The notes beneath the pieces were generated by a model. The model worked only from the letters and a program-made list of their open reading frames with translations. It was not told the DNA's origin and did no database searches. From assembly GCF_015710975.1 (NCBI RefSeq), contig NZ_CP049783.1, positions 248,001 through 312,000 on the forward strand: a stretch of 64,000 bases of DNA, read 5' to 3'. This document shows positions 42,036-51,321 of the stretch, one piece after another. The DNA comes from Paenibacillus polymyxa (GTDB lineage: Bacteria; Bacillota; Bacilli; Paenibacillales; Paenibacillaceae). The first letter of the stretch is position 1. The number at the start of each line of letters is the position of its first letter. A program made the translations under genes and the position numbers.

Positions 42036-43125
42036 GCCGCTCCTCCTCCAACACTTCACTGAGTGCAGACAGCAGCATATTATTGGCTTCGGCGTCCTTG
42101 ACTGCAATTCGAAAATGGCTCGCCGACAGCCCCGGATACATGGCACAGCTACGTATAAGAATCCCACGTTGTCCAAGCGCCTGCTGAATAGCCGATGAAC
42201 TCCACGTTCCCGGCGCCCTTGCTAGCACGTAATTGGCTTCGCCGGGAACGACACCGCAGCCCCATTCCGCTAAGGCAGTCAGCAAGCGACTGCGCTCCGT
42301 CGCAATCAGTTCCTGTGTGCGGCGCTCATAAGCTTGCCCACTTCTCAGACACGCCTCTCCAGCCAGCAACGCCAATCCATTAACACTCCAGGTCACCTGT
42401 TTGGCCGTCATTTGCCGGATATAGTCCGGATGAGCAATCGCATAGCCCAATCGCAAGCCAGGAATGGCATAAAATTTGGTCATCGATCGGATCAAAATCA
42501 CATGAGGATAGCGATCCAGCACAGGCAATAATGAGACTTGTCGTTCCAGTGGGATAAAATCAATAAAGGCTTCATCCACCACCAGCACGGTACCCGTTCT
42601 GCCAGCCGCTTCTGCCAGTTCGTATAGCTCCTGCACGCCATATTGCACACCGTTCGGATTATTCGGTTGCCCAAGGAACAGTACATCTACCTGCTTCATG
42701 AGCTGAAGGATGTCCTCCACGTCTGCCTTCCATTGAAGCGAAGCCTTCCCGTATACCCGGTGGATCTCGGCTCCAAATTTGCCAGCCAGCTCGGCATATT
42801 CCGAAAAACACGGCTCCACTGTGCCCACACGCTTGGGAGCCAGGCCCAATAGCAGCAGCGCCATGCTTTCAGCAGCGCCGTTACCGATGCTCAGCGACTC
42901 CGGTGGAACGTGCAGCCGCCGTGCCAGCATATTTTTAAAGTGGCGGTGTCCAGGGTCTGGATAGCGAATCACCGTGTCCAATGAGCTTCGCAGTGCCTCA
43001 AGCACCTCCGGTGGCGGGCCGAGCGGATTAATATTCGCACTAAAATCCACAAAATCCGCCGCAGCTCCGCCAAATGTCGCGGCAGCCGTTTCCCTGTCCC
43101 CGCCATGACCGTAAACCTCTATCAT
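42025..43125 (-). CDS. cobD: Threonine-phosphate decarboxylase CobD
   Basis: A PLP enzyme of the histidinol-phosphate aminotransferase type that makes aminopropanol phosphate from threonine phosphate. Conserved segments: VDFSANINPLGPPPEV at the start, QPNNPNG, VLVVDEAFIDFI, and the PLP-Lys in IRSMTKFYAIPGLRLGY. ATG 43125 (MIEVYGHGGD) has AAAGGA 9 bases upstream. It heads the three-gene cobD-cbiB-cobC cluster. No riboswitch is seen upstream. Confidence 0.92.
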   Translation of the reverse strand: MIEVYGHGGDRETAAATFGGAAADFVDFSANINPLGPPPEVLEALRSSLDTVIRYPDPGHRHFKNMLARRLHVPPESLSIGNGAAESMALLLLGLAPKRVGTVEPCFSEYAELAGKFGAEIHRVYGKASLQWKADVEDILQLMKQVDVLFLGQPNNPNGVQYGVQELYELAEAAGRTGTVLVVDEAFIDFIPLERQVSLLPVLDRYPHVILIRSMTKFYAIPGLRLGYAIAHPDYIRQMTAKQVTWSVNGLALLAGEACLRSGQAYERRTQELIATERSRLLTALAEWGCGVVPGEANYVLARAPGTWSSSAIQQALGQRGILIRSCAMYPGLSASHFRIAVKDAEANNMLLSALSEVLEEERRDR

Positions 43126-43286
43126 TGCCTCATATCCTTTCCGCCCGTTTTCAATCATTTAGCTCCATTATGAGGCTGCTTTTCGCGTCCCGTCAATGCA
43201 AATGAGCTTTTGTACATGGCTCACTTGGGTTACAATAGGGGGAGGCACACATAAAATACACAGTTTGTATATACGGAGGAATGGAC

Positions 43287-44288
43287 ATGCTGTTCATCGA
43301 CAACCAGGGCATACACGATCCAGCCATTAATCTTGCTATTGAGGAATACGCGCTCAAGCATTTACCGCTGGACGACAGCTATCTGCTGTTTTACATTAAT
43401 CAGCCTTCTATTATTATAGGCAAGCATCAAAACACCGTTGAAGAAATCAATGCTGAGTTTGTGAGAGACAACAATATTCAAGTCGTTCGTCGCCTGTCCG
43501 GCGGCGGGGCTGTATATCATGATCTCGGTAACTTAAATTTCAGCTTCATTACCAAGGATAACGGGGAGTCCTTTCATAATTTCCTCAAATTTACGCAACC
43601 TGTGATTGACGCCCTCCACCAAATGGGAGTAGAAGCCGAAATGACGGGACGCAACGATCTGCAAGTCGGAGAACGTAAAATTTCAGGAAATGCTCAATTT
43701 GCCACACGTGGACGTATGTTCAGCCATGGTACATTGATGTTCAACCTGAATCTGGACAATGTGGCTGCATCGCTGCACGCCAATCCCGAAAAATTCAAAT
43801 CCAAAAGCACAAAATCCGTCCGTAGCCGCGTGGCTAACATCAGCGAACTGATGGACCGTGAGATGACCATAGAACAATTTCGCGAGGAACTGCTGCGGTC
43901 CATCTTTGGTTCAGAATTGGATCAGGTGCCTCAATATAAGCTCACCGATGCGGATTGGGCTAAAATCCATGAAATTTCCAAAGAACGCTATCAATCGTGG
44001 GATTGGAACTATGGTCTATCCCCTGAGAGCAATATCAAGCACACACGTAAATTCCCGGTCGGTATTATAGATATCCGCATGGATCTGAAGGAAGGCTACA
44101 TCCGTGATATTAAAATCTACGGGGATTTCTTCGGTGTAGGTGATGTCGCTGATATTGAAAATATCCTGCGTGGCAAGCGTTATGATGAAGGTGAGGTCCG
44201 TCAAGCCTTATCCTCTCTCGATTTGAAGCATTACTTTGGTAATATTGAACTGGACGACTTTGTTGGACTTGTATTTCTGGAAGACTAA
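43287..44288 (+). CDS. lplJ: Lipoate-protein ligase
   Basis: Activates free lipoate and attaches it to lipoyl domains. The LplA fold is clear: NLAIEEYAL, IIIGKHQNTVEEIN, then VVRRLSGGGAVYHDLGNLNFS and RNDLQVGERKISGNAQ with the catalytic Lys. The C-terminal accessory domain is present (length 333 residues, close to B. subtilis LplJ). ATG 43287 is preferred, as GGAGGA is 6 bases upstream; ATG 43281 abuts the ribosome binding site. Confidence 0.94.
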   Translation: MLFIDNQGIHDPAINLAIEEYALKHLPLDDSYLLFYINQPSIIIGKHQNTVEEINAEFVRDNNIQVVRRLSGGGAVYHDLGNLNFSFITKDNGESFHNFLKFTQPVIDALHQMGVEAEMTGRNDLQVGERKISGNAQFATRGRMFSHGTLMFNLNLDNVAASLHANPEKFKSKSTKSVRSRVANISELMDREMTIEQFREELLRSIFGSELDQVPQYKLTDADWAKIHEISKERYQSWDWNYGLSPESNIKHTRKFPVGIIDIRMDLKEGYIRDIKIYGDFFGVGDVADIENILRGKRYDEGEVRQALSSLDLKHYFGNIELDDFVGLVFLED

Positions 44289-44334
44289 GCGTTACTTTTT
44301 TCCATGGTTTCAAGCCAATACTTCAGTGGTTATA

Positions 44335-44369
44335 AGGGGACAGGCTCTTATGGGCGTCGTCCCTTTTTC
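44335..44369 (+). terminator. Terminator of the lipoate ligase gene
   Basis: AAGGGGAC pairs with GTCCCTTT around an 18-base loop, followed by TTTTC. Confidence 0.7.
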
Positions 44370-44450
44370 AATGCGATATTGTCATTTTGAATATTATAAG
44401 ATACAATTTTAATATTGCCCCATGATAGAGATAAAGGAGAGAATACCGAT

Positions 44451-45251
44451 ATGTATAAATTAATTGCCATTGATATTGATGATACTCTCATTAATGACCA
44501 GAAAGAAGTTACTCCAGCGACACAACAGGCATTGGAAGCTGCTGTAGCTAAAGGTGTGGTGGTTACTCTCGCTACTGGACGAGCTTATGCCTCCGCGCAC
44601 AAAATTGCACGCCAAACGGGGTTGAACGTACCGATCATTACGTACCAAGGAGCTTTGGTTAAAAACCTGCTGGACGAAAACGTGCTGTATGAGCGTTATG
44701 TTCCACTCGTAGCTGCACGTCGTCTGTATGAATTCTGCGTGGAACGCAATCTGCATTTGCAAACGTATATAGATGACAAATTGTACACTCGTGAAGATAA
44801 TCAAAAAATTAAAGATTACACCGAGCTGAACAACACGGAATATTTTGTAGAGCCTGTGTTCAGTAAAGTTATAGAGCAACCAGCTCCTAAATTGCTGATT
44901 ATCGACGAGCCGGAAGTGTTGGACGAATTAATTCCCGAACTTCGCGAATTGCTTGGCAGTGAAGTGCATATTACAAAATCCAAGCCTCATTTCCTGGAAA
45001 TTATGCATCATGAAGGCACCAAGGGCCACGCTCTTGCCTTCCTTGCAAACCATTTTGGCTGTGATCTGTCGGAGACCATTGCGATCGGCGACTCTTGGAA
45101 TGACCATGAAATGCTGGAATGTGCCGGTCTTGGCATAGCGATGGAGAATGCGATTCCTGATTTAAAAAAGCTGGCTGATTACATTACTCGCAGTAATAAC
45201 GAAGACGGTGTAAAGCATGCCATCGACAAATTTGTACTCAATATTGAATAA
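44451..45251 (+). CDS. Cof-type HAD phosphatase
   Basis: A HAD phosphatase of the IIB (Cof) class, likely acting on sugar phosphates or flavin precursors. Motif I is LIAIDIDDTLINDQ, motif II TLATGRAY, the conserved Lys is near KGHALAFLANHFG, and motif IV is IAIGDSWNDHEMLECAGLGIAMENA. The large cap lies at residues about 85-190. ATG 44451 has AAAGGAGAG upstream. The gene is monocistronic and ended by the hairpin at 45300-45350. Confidence 0.92.
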   Translation: MYKLIAIDIDDTLINDQKEVTPATQQALEAAVAKGVVVTLATGRAYASAHKIARQTGLNVPIITYQGALVKNLLDENVLYERYVPLVAARRLYEFCVERNLHLQTYIDDKLYTREDNQKIKDYTELNNTEYFVEPVFSKVIEQPAPKLLIIDEPEVLDELIPELRELLGSEVHITKSKPHFLEIMHHEGTKGHALAFLANHFGCDLSETIAIGDSWNDHEMLECAGLGIAMENAIPDLKKLADYITRSNNEDGVKHAIDKFVLNIE

Positions 45252-45299
45252 GCAGAAACTGACTGTACCCATAATACTTAAATAAAGTATTACAACAAC

Positions 45300-45350
45300 A
45301 AAGCCTCCAAACGCCGCATGTTTAGTAATATACGGCAGTTTGGAGGCTTT
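45300..45350. terminator. Bidirectional terminator
   Basis: AAAGCCTCCAAAC and GTTTGGAGGCTTT with inner GCCG/CGGC pairing, followed by TTTCT. It separates the Cof-type gene and the converging EamA gene. Confidence 0.9.
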
Positions 45351-45389
45351 TTCTATCATATTACATCATATTCTAACAACTTCGAAATA

Positions 45390-46301
45390 TCAGGCAGCAG
45401 AGCGTACTTTGCGTCTGTTCACCAGACGGATGATTCCGTTATTCATACACATCAACCCGGTCACAATGAGCAGCACCCCTGCCAGCATCCACCAGCTTAC
45501 ATGTTCTCCATACAAAAAAGCACCCAGGCCTACAGCAATTGGTGGTGAAATGTAGAGCCATGTGGTCGGAAACAATGGATTCGTACGCGCCATAAGCCAG
45601 TAAAATAGTGTTTGCGCAATCATGGAGCCAAACAGGATCAAATAAAACAGAGAGCCTATGGCAGGCAGCAGATTCCATCCCTCAGAATTCCAAGGCTCAG
45701 TGAAAGCCGACAGTACTAGCAGCATCCAACCACCATGGAACATTTGAGCTGCATTTAAGGCAATCGGATTCGTATCACGAAATGCATCCATAACTCGCTT
45801 GGAATACAGGGCTCCACCCGAATAGCATAGCTCACCCAGCAAAATGGCTATGCAACCTGCCAACCACAGGCCGCTGATTTGAACCGCTAAGCCGGGCAAT
45901 ACCACCAGCACGACCCCGAGAAAGCTGATTATACAGCCCATGAGCGTAATTCTCGTCGTTTTTTGCCGCAGTATTGCAGACTGCATCAGTACAATCATCA
46001 TCGGTCCGGTGGCTGACAAAATAGCGCCGATCCCCGAGCTGACATATTGCTCTGCCCAATACAGTGTTGAGAATGTGCCGAAGGTCGTTCCCGTGCCAAT
46101 CAGCAGCATTTCCTTACGCCATAACAACGACCACCGAACCTTTCCCGACAGCCTCATCGCAATAAACAAGATCGCCCCTGCTGTCATAAAACGTGCTCCT
46201 GCCGATAAGAACGGCGGAAGTCCGGCCTCCACTCCCACTTTGATAGCCAAAAATGTGGTGCCAAAAATAAGACACATAACTGTAAAGGCGATGCCAATCA
46301 T
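45390..46301 (-). CDS. EamA/DMT family transporter
   Basis: A drug/metabolite transporter with ten membrane helices in two EamA repeats, for example FGTTFLAIKVGVEAGLPPFLSAGARFMTAG in the first and CYSGGALYSKRVMDAFRDTNPI in the second. Such proteins export amino acids, purines or drugs. A MocR-type regulator reads away from it across a 130-base shared promoter region, and this pairing often means that the regulator controls the exporter. The substrate is not known. Confidence 0.92.
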   Translation of the reverse strand: MIGIAFTVMCLIFGTTFLAIKVGVEAGLPPFLSAGARFMTAGAILFIAMRLSGKVRWSLLWRKEMLLIGTGTTFGTFSTLYWAEQYVSSGIGAILSATGPMMIVLMQSAILRQKTTRITLMGCIISFLGVVLVVLPGLAVQISGLWLAGCIAILLGELCYSGGALYSKRVMDAFRDTNPIALNAAQMFHGGWMLLVLSAFTEPWNSEGWNLLPAIGSLFYLILFGSMIAQTLFYWLMARTNPLFPTTWLYISPPIAVGLGAFLYGEHVSWWMLAGVLLIVTGLMCMNNGIIRLVNRRKVRSAA

Positions 46302-46397
46302 GATACTTCCCTCTCCCTTCTGTTACTCACAAGCATACAAGGAGACATACAGAACAGATGGGCAACCACAGAACAGTTGTATACGTTTTTGAAGTGC

Positions 46398-46408
46398 TGT
46401 ATAGTACA
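46398..46408. promoter_or_regulatory. Inverted repeat in the EamA/MocR intergenic region
   Basis: TGTA-TAG-TACA, 26 bases before the MocR start, overlapping a -10-like TATAGT. A related TTGTATAC occurs at 46377-46384. Possible operator for the MocR-type regulator. The assignment is weak. Confidence 0.3.
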
Positions 46409-46433
46409 ATACACACAAAGGAGCGTGGACAGC

Positions 46434-47942
46434 ATGGGCAAGGTTAACAGCGAATTATTGTTTTCAACAGAAAATAACTCGGCCGATCCGAGCTTAAAGC
46501 TGTATGAGCAGGTCGTCCATTACGTAAATGTGCGGATTGAGCGCGGGGACTGGCCAGCAGACGTTAAATTGCCGTCGGTGCGAAGTCTGGCTCAGGAGCT
46601 GGGTGTGCATCGGTTAACCGTATTCCGGGCATATCAGGAGTTAAAGCAACAAGGACGCATCTATGTAAAAGATAAATCGGGATATTACGCTCATGCTTCC
46701 CATGCAGCAGAATTGGGAATATGTACTGCCTATTCGGAACGATCATCCACAAAGCGGATCTTCCAATCGGAATCCACTTACATGGCAGACGACCCGTCTG
46801 TTTCCGTCTGGAGGGGGCTGGATGGACTCACCCAGGTTCATGCCGTGAACGCAGACTTCCAATTTTCCAAGGCCCTGATTGATCCCTCTCTCCTGCCTAA
46901 CCGATACTGGAGAGAATTAATGATGCAGGTGTTTGAAAAGCATCCAAAAATCGCAGCTACCTATTCTTCTGTACAAGGAGACGCTGAGCTTCGTGATGCC
47001 ATGGCGCAGCATTTTAGCACAGATAAGCATTTTGCAGTATCAACGGACGAAGTACTGATTACCTCCGGCGCACAGCAAGCCATCGATTTGGTTTCCCGAT
47101 CTCTGATCCGTACAGGAGACCGTGTATTAATCGAACGTCCGGTCTATGGTCCCGCCATGGAAATATTCCGTAGACAAGGCGCCCGCCTAACTGTAACTGA
47201 TATACGGCCAGAAGGTTATGATATGGATCAGATTGAATGGTGCCTGAAAACGGAAAAACCGCGTCTCTTTTATGTGAATCCGACCTTTCACAATCCGACC
47301 GGCTTTACGATCCCCGATGAGCAGCGCAAACGTCTGCCCGAACTGGCCGAGCGCTACGGCTGTCTTATTGTCGAGGATGACAGCACCTATGATATCAGCT
47401 TTGGGCAAAAGCCGCCTTCTCCGATTTTCTCCTATGATATCTCGGGGAGCGTCGTCTATATTCGCAGCTACAGCAAATATGTCGCACCCGGTCTGCGAAT
47501 CGCAGCCGTAACCTGTAGGCCTCAGCTCATGGACAGTCTACTGAGCGTCAAAGCGCTAGTGGACAACGGATCGCCGCTGCTGAATCAAAAGCTGTTTTTA
47601 CAATACTTTCAATCCCCACGTATGCAGCAGCATATTAAAAAGCTATGTATTGCGCTCCAGATTCGTAAGGAAACGATGGAGACCAGTCTCCGCGATTCCG
47701 GCTGGACATGGACCAGCCCGGCGGGAGGACTCAACCTGTGGCTCCAGCTACCTTCTACGATACAACCTAATGAGCTGCTTGCCAAAAGTATACAAGAGTC
47801 CGTTTCCTTTGTCCCAGGCAATGTATTTGATCCCATCGGTGCAGAGGGTAAAACGCATATACGGTTGTCCTATTCTTACGCCAATGAGCTGCAAATTAAA
47901 GAAGGGATCTCCACACTTCTACGCATCAGTCGAACGATGTAA
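46434..47942 (+). CDS. MocR-type PLP-dependent transcription regulator (GntR/aminotransferase fusion)
   Basis: A GntR winged helix-turn-helix (about residues 18-85: LYEQVVHYVNVRIERGDWPADVKLPSVRSLAQELGVHRLTVFRAYQELKQQGRIYV) fused to a type I aminotransferase-like domain. The PLP-binding Lys is in SYSKYVAPGLRIAAV, with the usual NPTFHNPTG and VEDDSTYD. MocR regulators sense PLP or amino acids. ATG 46434 (MGKVNSELL) has AAAGGAG upstream. Divergent from an EamA transporter, its probable target. Confidence 0.93.
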   Translation: MGKVNSELLFSTENNSADPSLKLYEQVVHYVNVRIERGDWPADVKLPSVRSLAQELGVHRLTVFRAYQELKQQGRIYVKDKSGYYAHASHAAELGICTAYSERSSTKRIFQSESTYMADDPSVSVWRGLDGLTQVHAVNADFQFSKALIDPSLLPNRYWRELMMQVFEKHPKIAATYSSVQGDAELRDAMAQHFSTDKHFAVSTDEVLITSGAQQAIDLVSRSLIRTGDRVLIERPVYGPAMEIFRRQGARLTVTDIRPEGYDMDQIEWCLKTEKPRLFYVNPTFHNPTGFTIPDEQRKRLPELAERYGCLIVEDDSTYDISFGQKPPSPIFSYDISGSVVYIRSYSKYVAPGLRIAAVTCRPQLMDSLLSVKALVDNGSPLLNQKLFLQYFQSPRMQQHIKKLCIALQIRKETMETSLRDSGWTWTSPAGGLNLWLQLPSTIQPNELLAKSIQESVSFVPGNVFDPIGAEGKTHIRLSYSYANELQIKEGISTLLRISRTM

Positions 47943-47956
47943 AGGTAAAACCATCG

Positions 47957-48727
47957 TTATTCTAACGGCAAACTCATGCCTGTATGTGCCAAACTGATCC
48001 CTTCCAGCAACCCGTAGTTGTATGTGATATCCACATCATGGGACATATGTGTAAACACCGTGCTTCCGGGCTTCAGTCTTCCTACAAGTTCCTGAGCCTC
48101 CAGCATGTCATATACTGAGCGGGTGGTATACTCCGCTTCCTCATGGTAAAAGCTCGTCCCCAGCACGAGTAAATTCAGATTATGTAAAGGTAAAATTTCC
48201 GCCTCATTCAGTCCAATCGAATCCGAACAGTAGGCCCATGAGAAGCCGTCTTTTTCCAAACGATATGCGTAAGCATATCCGTTCTTCCCGTGATTCACAC
48301 GCCATCCTCGGATGTTCCACCCGCCAAGTTGGACTCCCTGATCTACTGGAATAAGATCCAGGTTTCCAGGGAGCCAGGAAAATTGACGTAAGATCGTGTC
48401 GATCACTTCCTGTGGAGCGAACAAGCGCCCTCTATTACCGGTCCAGCGACAGGCATCCGCCCATTCTGGCAATCCTCCAATATGATCAAAATGTGCATGT
48501 GTCACGAGGATCGTAGGGATAAAACGCAAACTGCGCAATTCTAACTGTCTACGCCAGTCGGGGCCACAATCAATCATAAAATCCTCTGTCTCGCTTTCGA
48601 TCAGCACAGACGATCTCAACCTTACATTCGTTCCTATCGTGCGGGCCTCTGTGCACACGAGACAATCACAATATACACGCGGAACCCCCATTGCATCCCC
48701 TGTGCCAAGAAAAATAAGCCGATTCAT
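47957..48727 (-). CDS. PhnP-like MBL-fold phosphodiesterase
   Basis: A metallo-beta-lactamase fold hydrolase. It starts with a GTGDAMGVPRVYCDCLVC segment, as in PhnP and related enzymes where the Cys residues bind a structural zinc, then the metal motif VTHAHFDHIGGL (HxHxDH), and later Asp and His ligands (YCSDSIG, TVFTHMSHDV). PhnP splits cyclic ribosyl phosphates, but no phosphonate genes are nearby, so the substrate here is open. Single gene, converging on the MocR gene. Confidence 0.83.
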   Translation of the reverse strand: MNRLIFLGTGDAMGVPRVYCDCLVCTEARTIGTNVRLRSSVLIESETEDFMIDCGPDWRRQLELRSLRFIPTILVTHAHFDHIGGLPEWADACRWTGNRGRLFAPQEVIDTILRQFSWLPGNLDLIPVDQGVQLGGWNIRGWRVNHGKNGYAYAYRLEKDGFSWAYCSDSIGLNEAEILPLHNLNLLVLGTSFYHEEAEYTTRSVYDMLEAQELVGRLKPGSTVFTHMSHDVDITYNYGLLEGISLAHTGMSLPLE

Positions 48728-48878
48728 GATTTAACTCCTATCTATCTGGGTGTTTTTACTCCTATTATAACGAACATATCAAGCCTGCGTAAATCACCCC
48801 AGCGACCAACGACAAAAGGAGCATGTCCAAAGCCGTAAAACAGGCCAGACACCCCCCTTATATGTGATCTTTTTATTT

Positions 48879-49940
48879 TCAAATGATAATAGGCATGGGG
48901 TCTTCCTTCAGTCGGTTTTCCACCATCCAGCTGGATTCCTCATTATATAGATAGGCCCGATGCACCAACACTCGCACCTGCTGACCAGGTTCCAGTGTAG
49001 ACTTTTCCAATGAACGGTATGTCATGAGACGCTGATCCCCGACCTGGACTTCAACCATCCATTCACTCCCACGAAAATGTAAATGCTTCACAATGCCTTC
49101 CTCGGTTGCCGACAGGAGCGCAAATTCCTCACTCGGTCCGACATCAATGTATTCAGGGCGAATCAAGGCACGTGTTCCCACTCCAGCAGCTTCCTCGAAG
49201 CCTCTGAGACTAGCCGCCTGTTCAATCACCGTGGATTCCCCAATAAAGGAAGCCACAAACGGGGTCCCCGGTTTTTTATAAATATCCCAAGGCGTTCCCT
49301 TCTGCTCCAGCCGTCCTTGATTAATCACCATAATCTCATCCGCTACTTCAATCGCCTCGTCCTGATCATGGGTGACGAAAATAGAGGTAATGCCCACTCG
49401 CTCAATCAACTCTCGCAACCAGGTGCGCAGCTCCTGACGAATCTTCGCGTCAATAGCCGCAAATGGCTCATCCAGCAGCAGTAGTTGAGGCTCCGGTGCC
49501 AAAGCACGCGCAAAAGCAACCCGCTGTCGCTGTCCACCTGACAACTGATGCGGATAACGATGCTCAAAACCTTTGAGCCCCGTGAGTTCGACCAGCTCAG
49601 TGACCCTTTCCTTGATGCGGGCTTTGGAGCTTTTTTTCACTTTCAAACCAAAGGCAATATTGTCGTACACGCTCATATGCTTGAACAAAGCATAGTTTTG
49701 AAATACAAATCCGATTCCACGCTCCTGTGGTGTCAGCTCGTTTACCCTTTTTCCGTGAAAGCGGATCTCTCCTGCATCCGGTTGCTCCAGCCCCGCCAAA
49801 ATGCGAAGAATGGAGGTTTTCCCCCCGCCACTTGGACCGAGCAAACCAATAAGATGACCCGTCTGAATATCAAAAGATACGTCCTTTACCGCATGAAAAT
49901 TACCGAAATGCTTGTTTAATCCTCTTACTTCCACATGCAT
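48879..49940 (-). CDS. cysA: Sulfate/thiosulfate-type ABC transporter ATP-binding protein CysA
   Basis: ATPase of a sulfate-type importer. Walker A GPSGGGKTS, the signature QLSGGQRQRVAFARAL, Walker B LLLLDEPFAAIDA and switch VTHDQDEAIEVADEI are all present, followed by a C-terminal TOBE-like regulatory domain (about residues 240-353). Sequence such as KFKHMSVYDNIAFGL-type FKHMSVYDNIAFGLKV and the TWLREL segment point to CysA over other MalK-like ATPases. No permease or binding-protein gene is beside it, so its partners must be encoded elsewhere. Confidence 0.83.
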   Translation of the reverse strand: MHVEVRGLNKHFGNFHAVKDVSFDIQTGHLIGLLGPSGGGKTSILRILAGLEQPDAGEIRFHGKRVNELTPQERGIGFVFQNYALFKHMSVYDNIAFGLKVKKSSKARIKERVTELVELTGLKGFEHRYPHQLSGGQRQRVAFARALAPEPQLLLLDEPFAAIDAKIRQELRTWLRELIERVGITSIFVTHDQDEAIEVADEIMVINQGRLEQKGTPWDIYKKPGTPFVASFIGESTVIEQAASLRGFEEAAGVGTRALIRPEYIDVGPSEEFALLSATEEGIVKHLHFRGSEWMVEVQVGDQRLMTYRSLEKSTLEPGQQVRVLVHRAYLYNEESSWMVENRLKEDPMPIII

Positions 49941-50159
49941 ATCCGTACACTTCCTTTCCGCTTCTGGACCAGTTCAGGAACAGCAGCAGCCTTGCTTATC
50001 GCAAAGCACGCACCTCATTTGAAAACATTCAATTATTCCAATAAACTTACTTTGTTTTTCTTATGTGATACTTTATCAAAGGAAAGTAATTTTCGTCAAC
50101 TCTATATATTATCTTAAGAATGAAAAGGGTAAAGTAATACATAGAAAGGAGATGGATTT

Positions 50160-50561
50160 ATGTTGCATACTTTTGAATTATCTACGACACGGCGAGATGA
50201 AATGCGTGATATTACGCGTGAGGTTGCAGCACTCATCGAAAAAAGCGGGGTGCAGCAAGGAACAGCTCTAATTTATTGTCCACACACGACAGCCGGCATC
50301 GCCATTAATGAAAATGCCGACCCAGATGTCAAACATGATGTCATTTTAAGGCTGGATGAGGTTTATCCCTGGGAACATCCCCAATATCGTCATATGGAGG
50401 GAAATACGGCATCCCACCTAAAATCCATTACTACAGGCCCATCACAAACAGTTATCATTCATGATGGAAAGCTGTTGCTTGGACGATGGCAGGGTCTTTA
50501 TTTTTGTGAATTCGACGGCCCACGCAGACGCCAATACCATGTGAAAATTATGAAGGGCTGA
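50160..50561 (+). CDS. yjbQ: Secondary thiamine-phosphate synthase-type YjbQ (UPF0047)
   Basis: A small protein of the YjbQ/UPF0047 family; the E. coli member has a weak thiamine phosphate synthase activity. It has the family's metal-binding signature [22 protein letters not shown] and the late His-rich segment [12 protein letters not shown], with [18 protein letters not shown] at the end. Length 133 is standard. The ATG has AGAAAGGAG upstream. Monocistronic with its own terminator. Confidence 0.92.
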   Translation: MLHTFELSTTRRDEMRDITREVAALIEKSGVQQGTALIYCPHTTAGIAINENADPDVKHDVILRLDEVYPWEHPQYRHMEGNTASHLKSITTGPSQTVIIHDGKLLLGRWQGLYFCEFDGPRRRQYHVKIMKG

Positions 50562-50577
50562 CGGAGGCATGCAAAAA

Positions 50578-50620
50578 AACAGACGATGATGTTCTCCCTC
50601 TGGATACATCATCGTCTGTT
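50578..50620 (+). terminator. Terminator of yjbQ
   Basis: AACAGACGATGATG and CATCATCGTCTGTT form a perfect 14-bp stem around a 15-base loop. Confidence 0.85.
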
Positions 50621-50734
50621 AAATTCTTAGTCGCTTTCGCAAAGTACCGTAATGATAAGTCACCGTCATGAAGTGCAAACACCCAAAAAAGCGCCCTACA
50701 TGTTCATGGCTGAAGCGTATGAATGCAGGTACGC

Positions 50735-51316
50735 TCATAGGTGTCTGCACAGCAGCTTTACATGTGCTAAAGCAGCGGGCCTGATCTCTTCAAATGTTAA
50801 ACCGTCCTGAATATAAAATGACACAAAGCCATGCATGGATAAAAACAGACTTTTCGGTACTCTTGAGCATTCTTCCTCCGAATGTCCCTGACCATTCAAT
50901 TCCTGGCGAATCATAGACGCAAATAATTCCACACAACGGTTTTGCTCTGTCCGACAGTATGCAAAGAGCTCTTCATCGTGCATCATGAACATAATTTCGT
51001 ACTGATATGGATTTTCCAAGCCAAAACGGATATATTCCAGCATCAGGTACTCCAATCTGCTCAAGCCATCATCAGGCGTGCCTGTTGCTGCTTGCAGTAG
51101 AATCCCACGCAATGTATTGAAATCTTCAATCACAATGGCGTAGAACAGTTCAGCCTTCTCTTTAAAATGATAGTATAACGAACCATGACTGTAACCCAGA
51201 TGCTGGCCAATGCTGCGCATTGAAATCGCACGGTAGCCCTTGGTGATAAACAAGTGCCTGGCCGCTTCCAGAATCCGCCCTCTTGACAACTCCTGTTCTA
51301 CTGCTCTTCTAGCCAT
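50735..51316 (-). CDS. TetR/AcrR family transcriptional regulator
   Basis: A TetR-type repressor of 193 residues. The N-terminal DNA-binding domain (residues about 10-56) reads RILEAARHLFITKGYRAISMRSIGQHLGYSHGSLYYHFKEKAELFYAIV, a textbook TetR helix-turn-helix. The C-terminal ligand-binding half is helical with no identifiable ligand. It starts 5 bases after yigZ stops, with its ribosome binding site (GAAGGGGAA) inside the last yigZ codons, so the two are translationally coupled. Confidence 0.93.
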   Translation of the reverse strand: MARRAVEQELSRGRILEAARHLFITKGYRAISMRSIGQHLGYSHGSLYYHFKEKAELFYAIVIEDFNTLRGILLQAATGTPDDGLSRLEYLMLEYIRFGLENPYQYEIMFMMHDEELFAYCRTEQNRCVELFASMIRQELNGQGHSEEECSRVPKSLFLSMHGFVSFYIQDGLTFEEIRPAALAHVKLLCRHL

Positions 51317-51321
51317 ATTAT

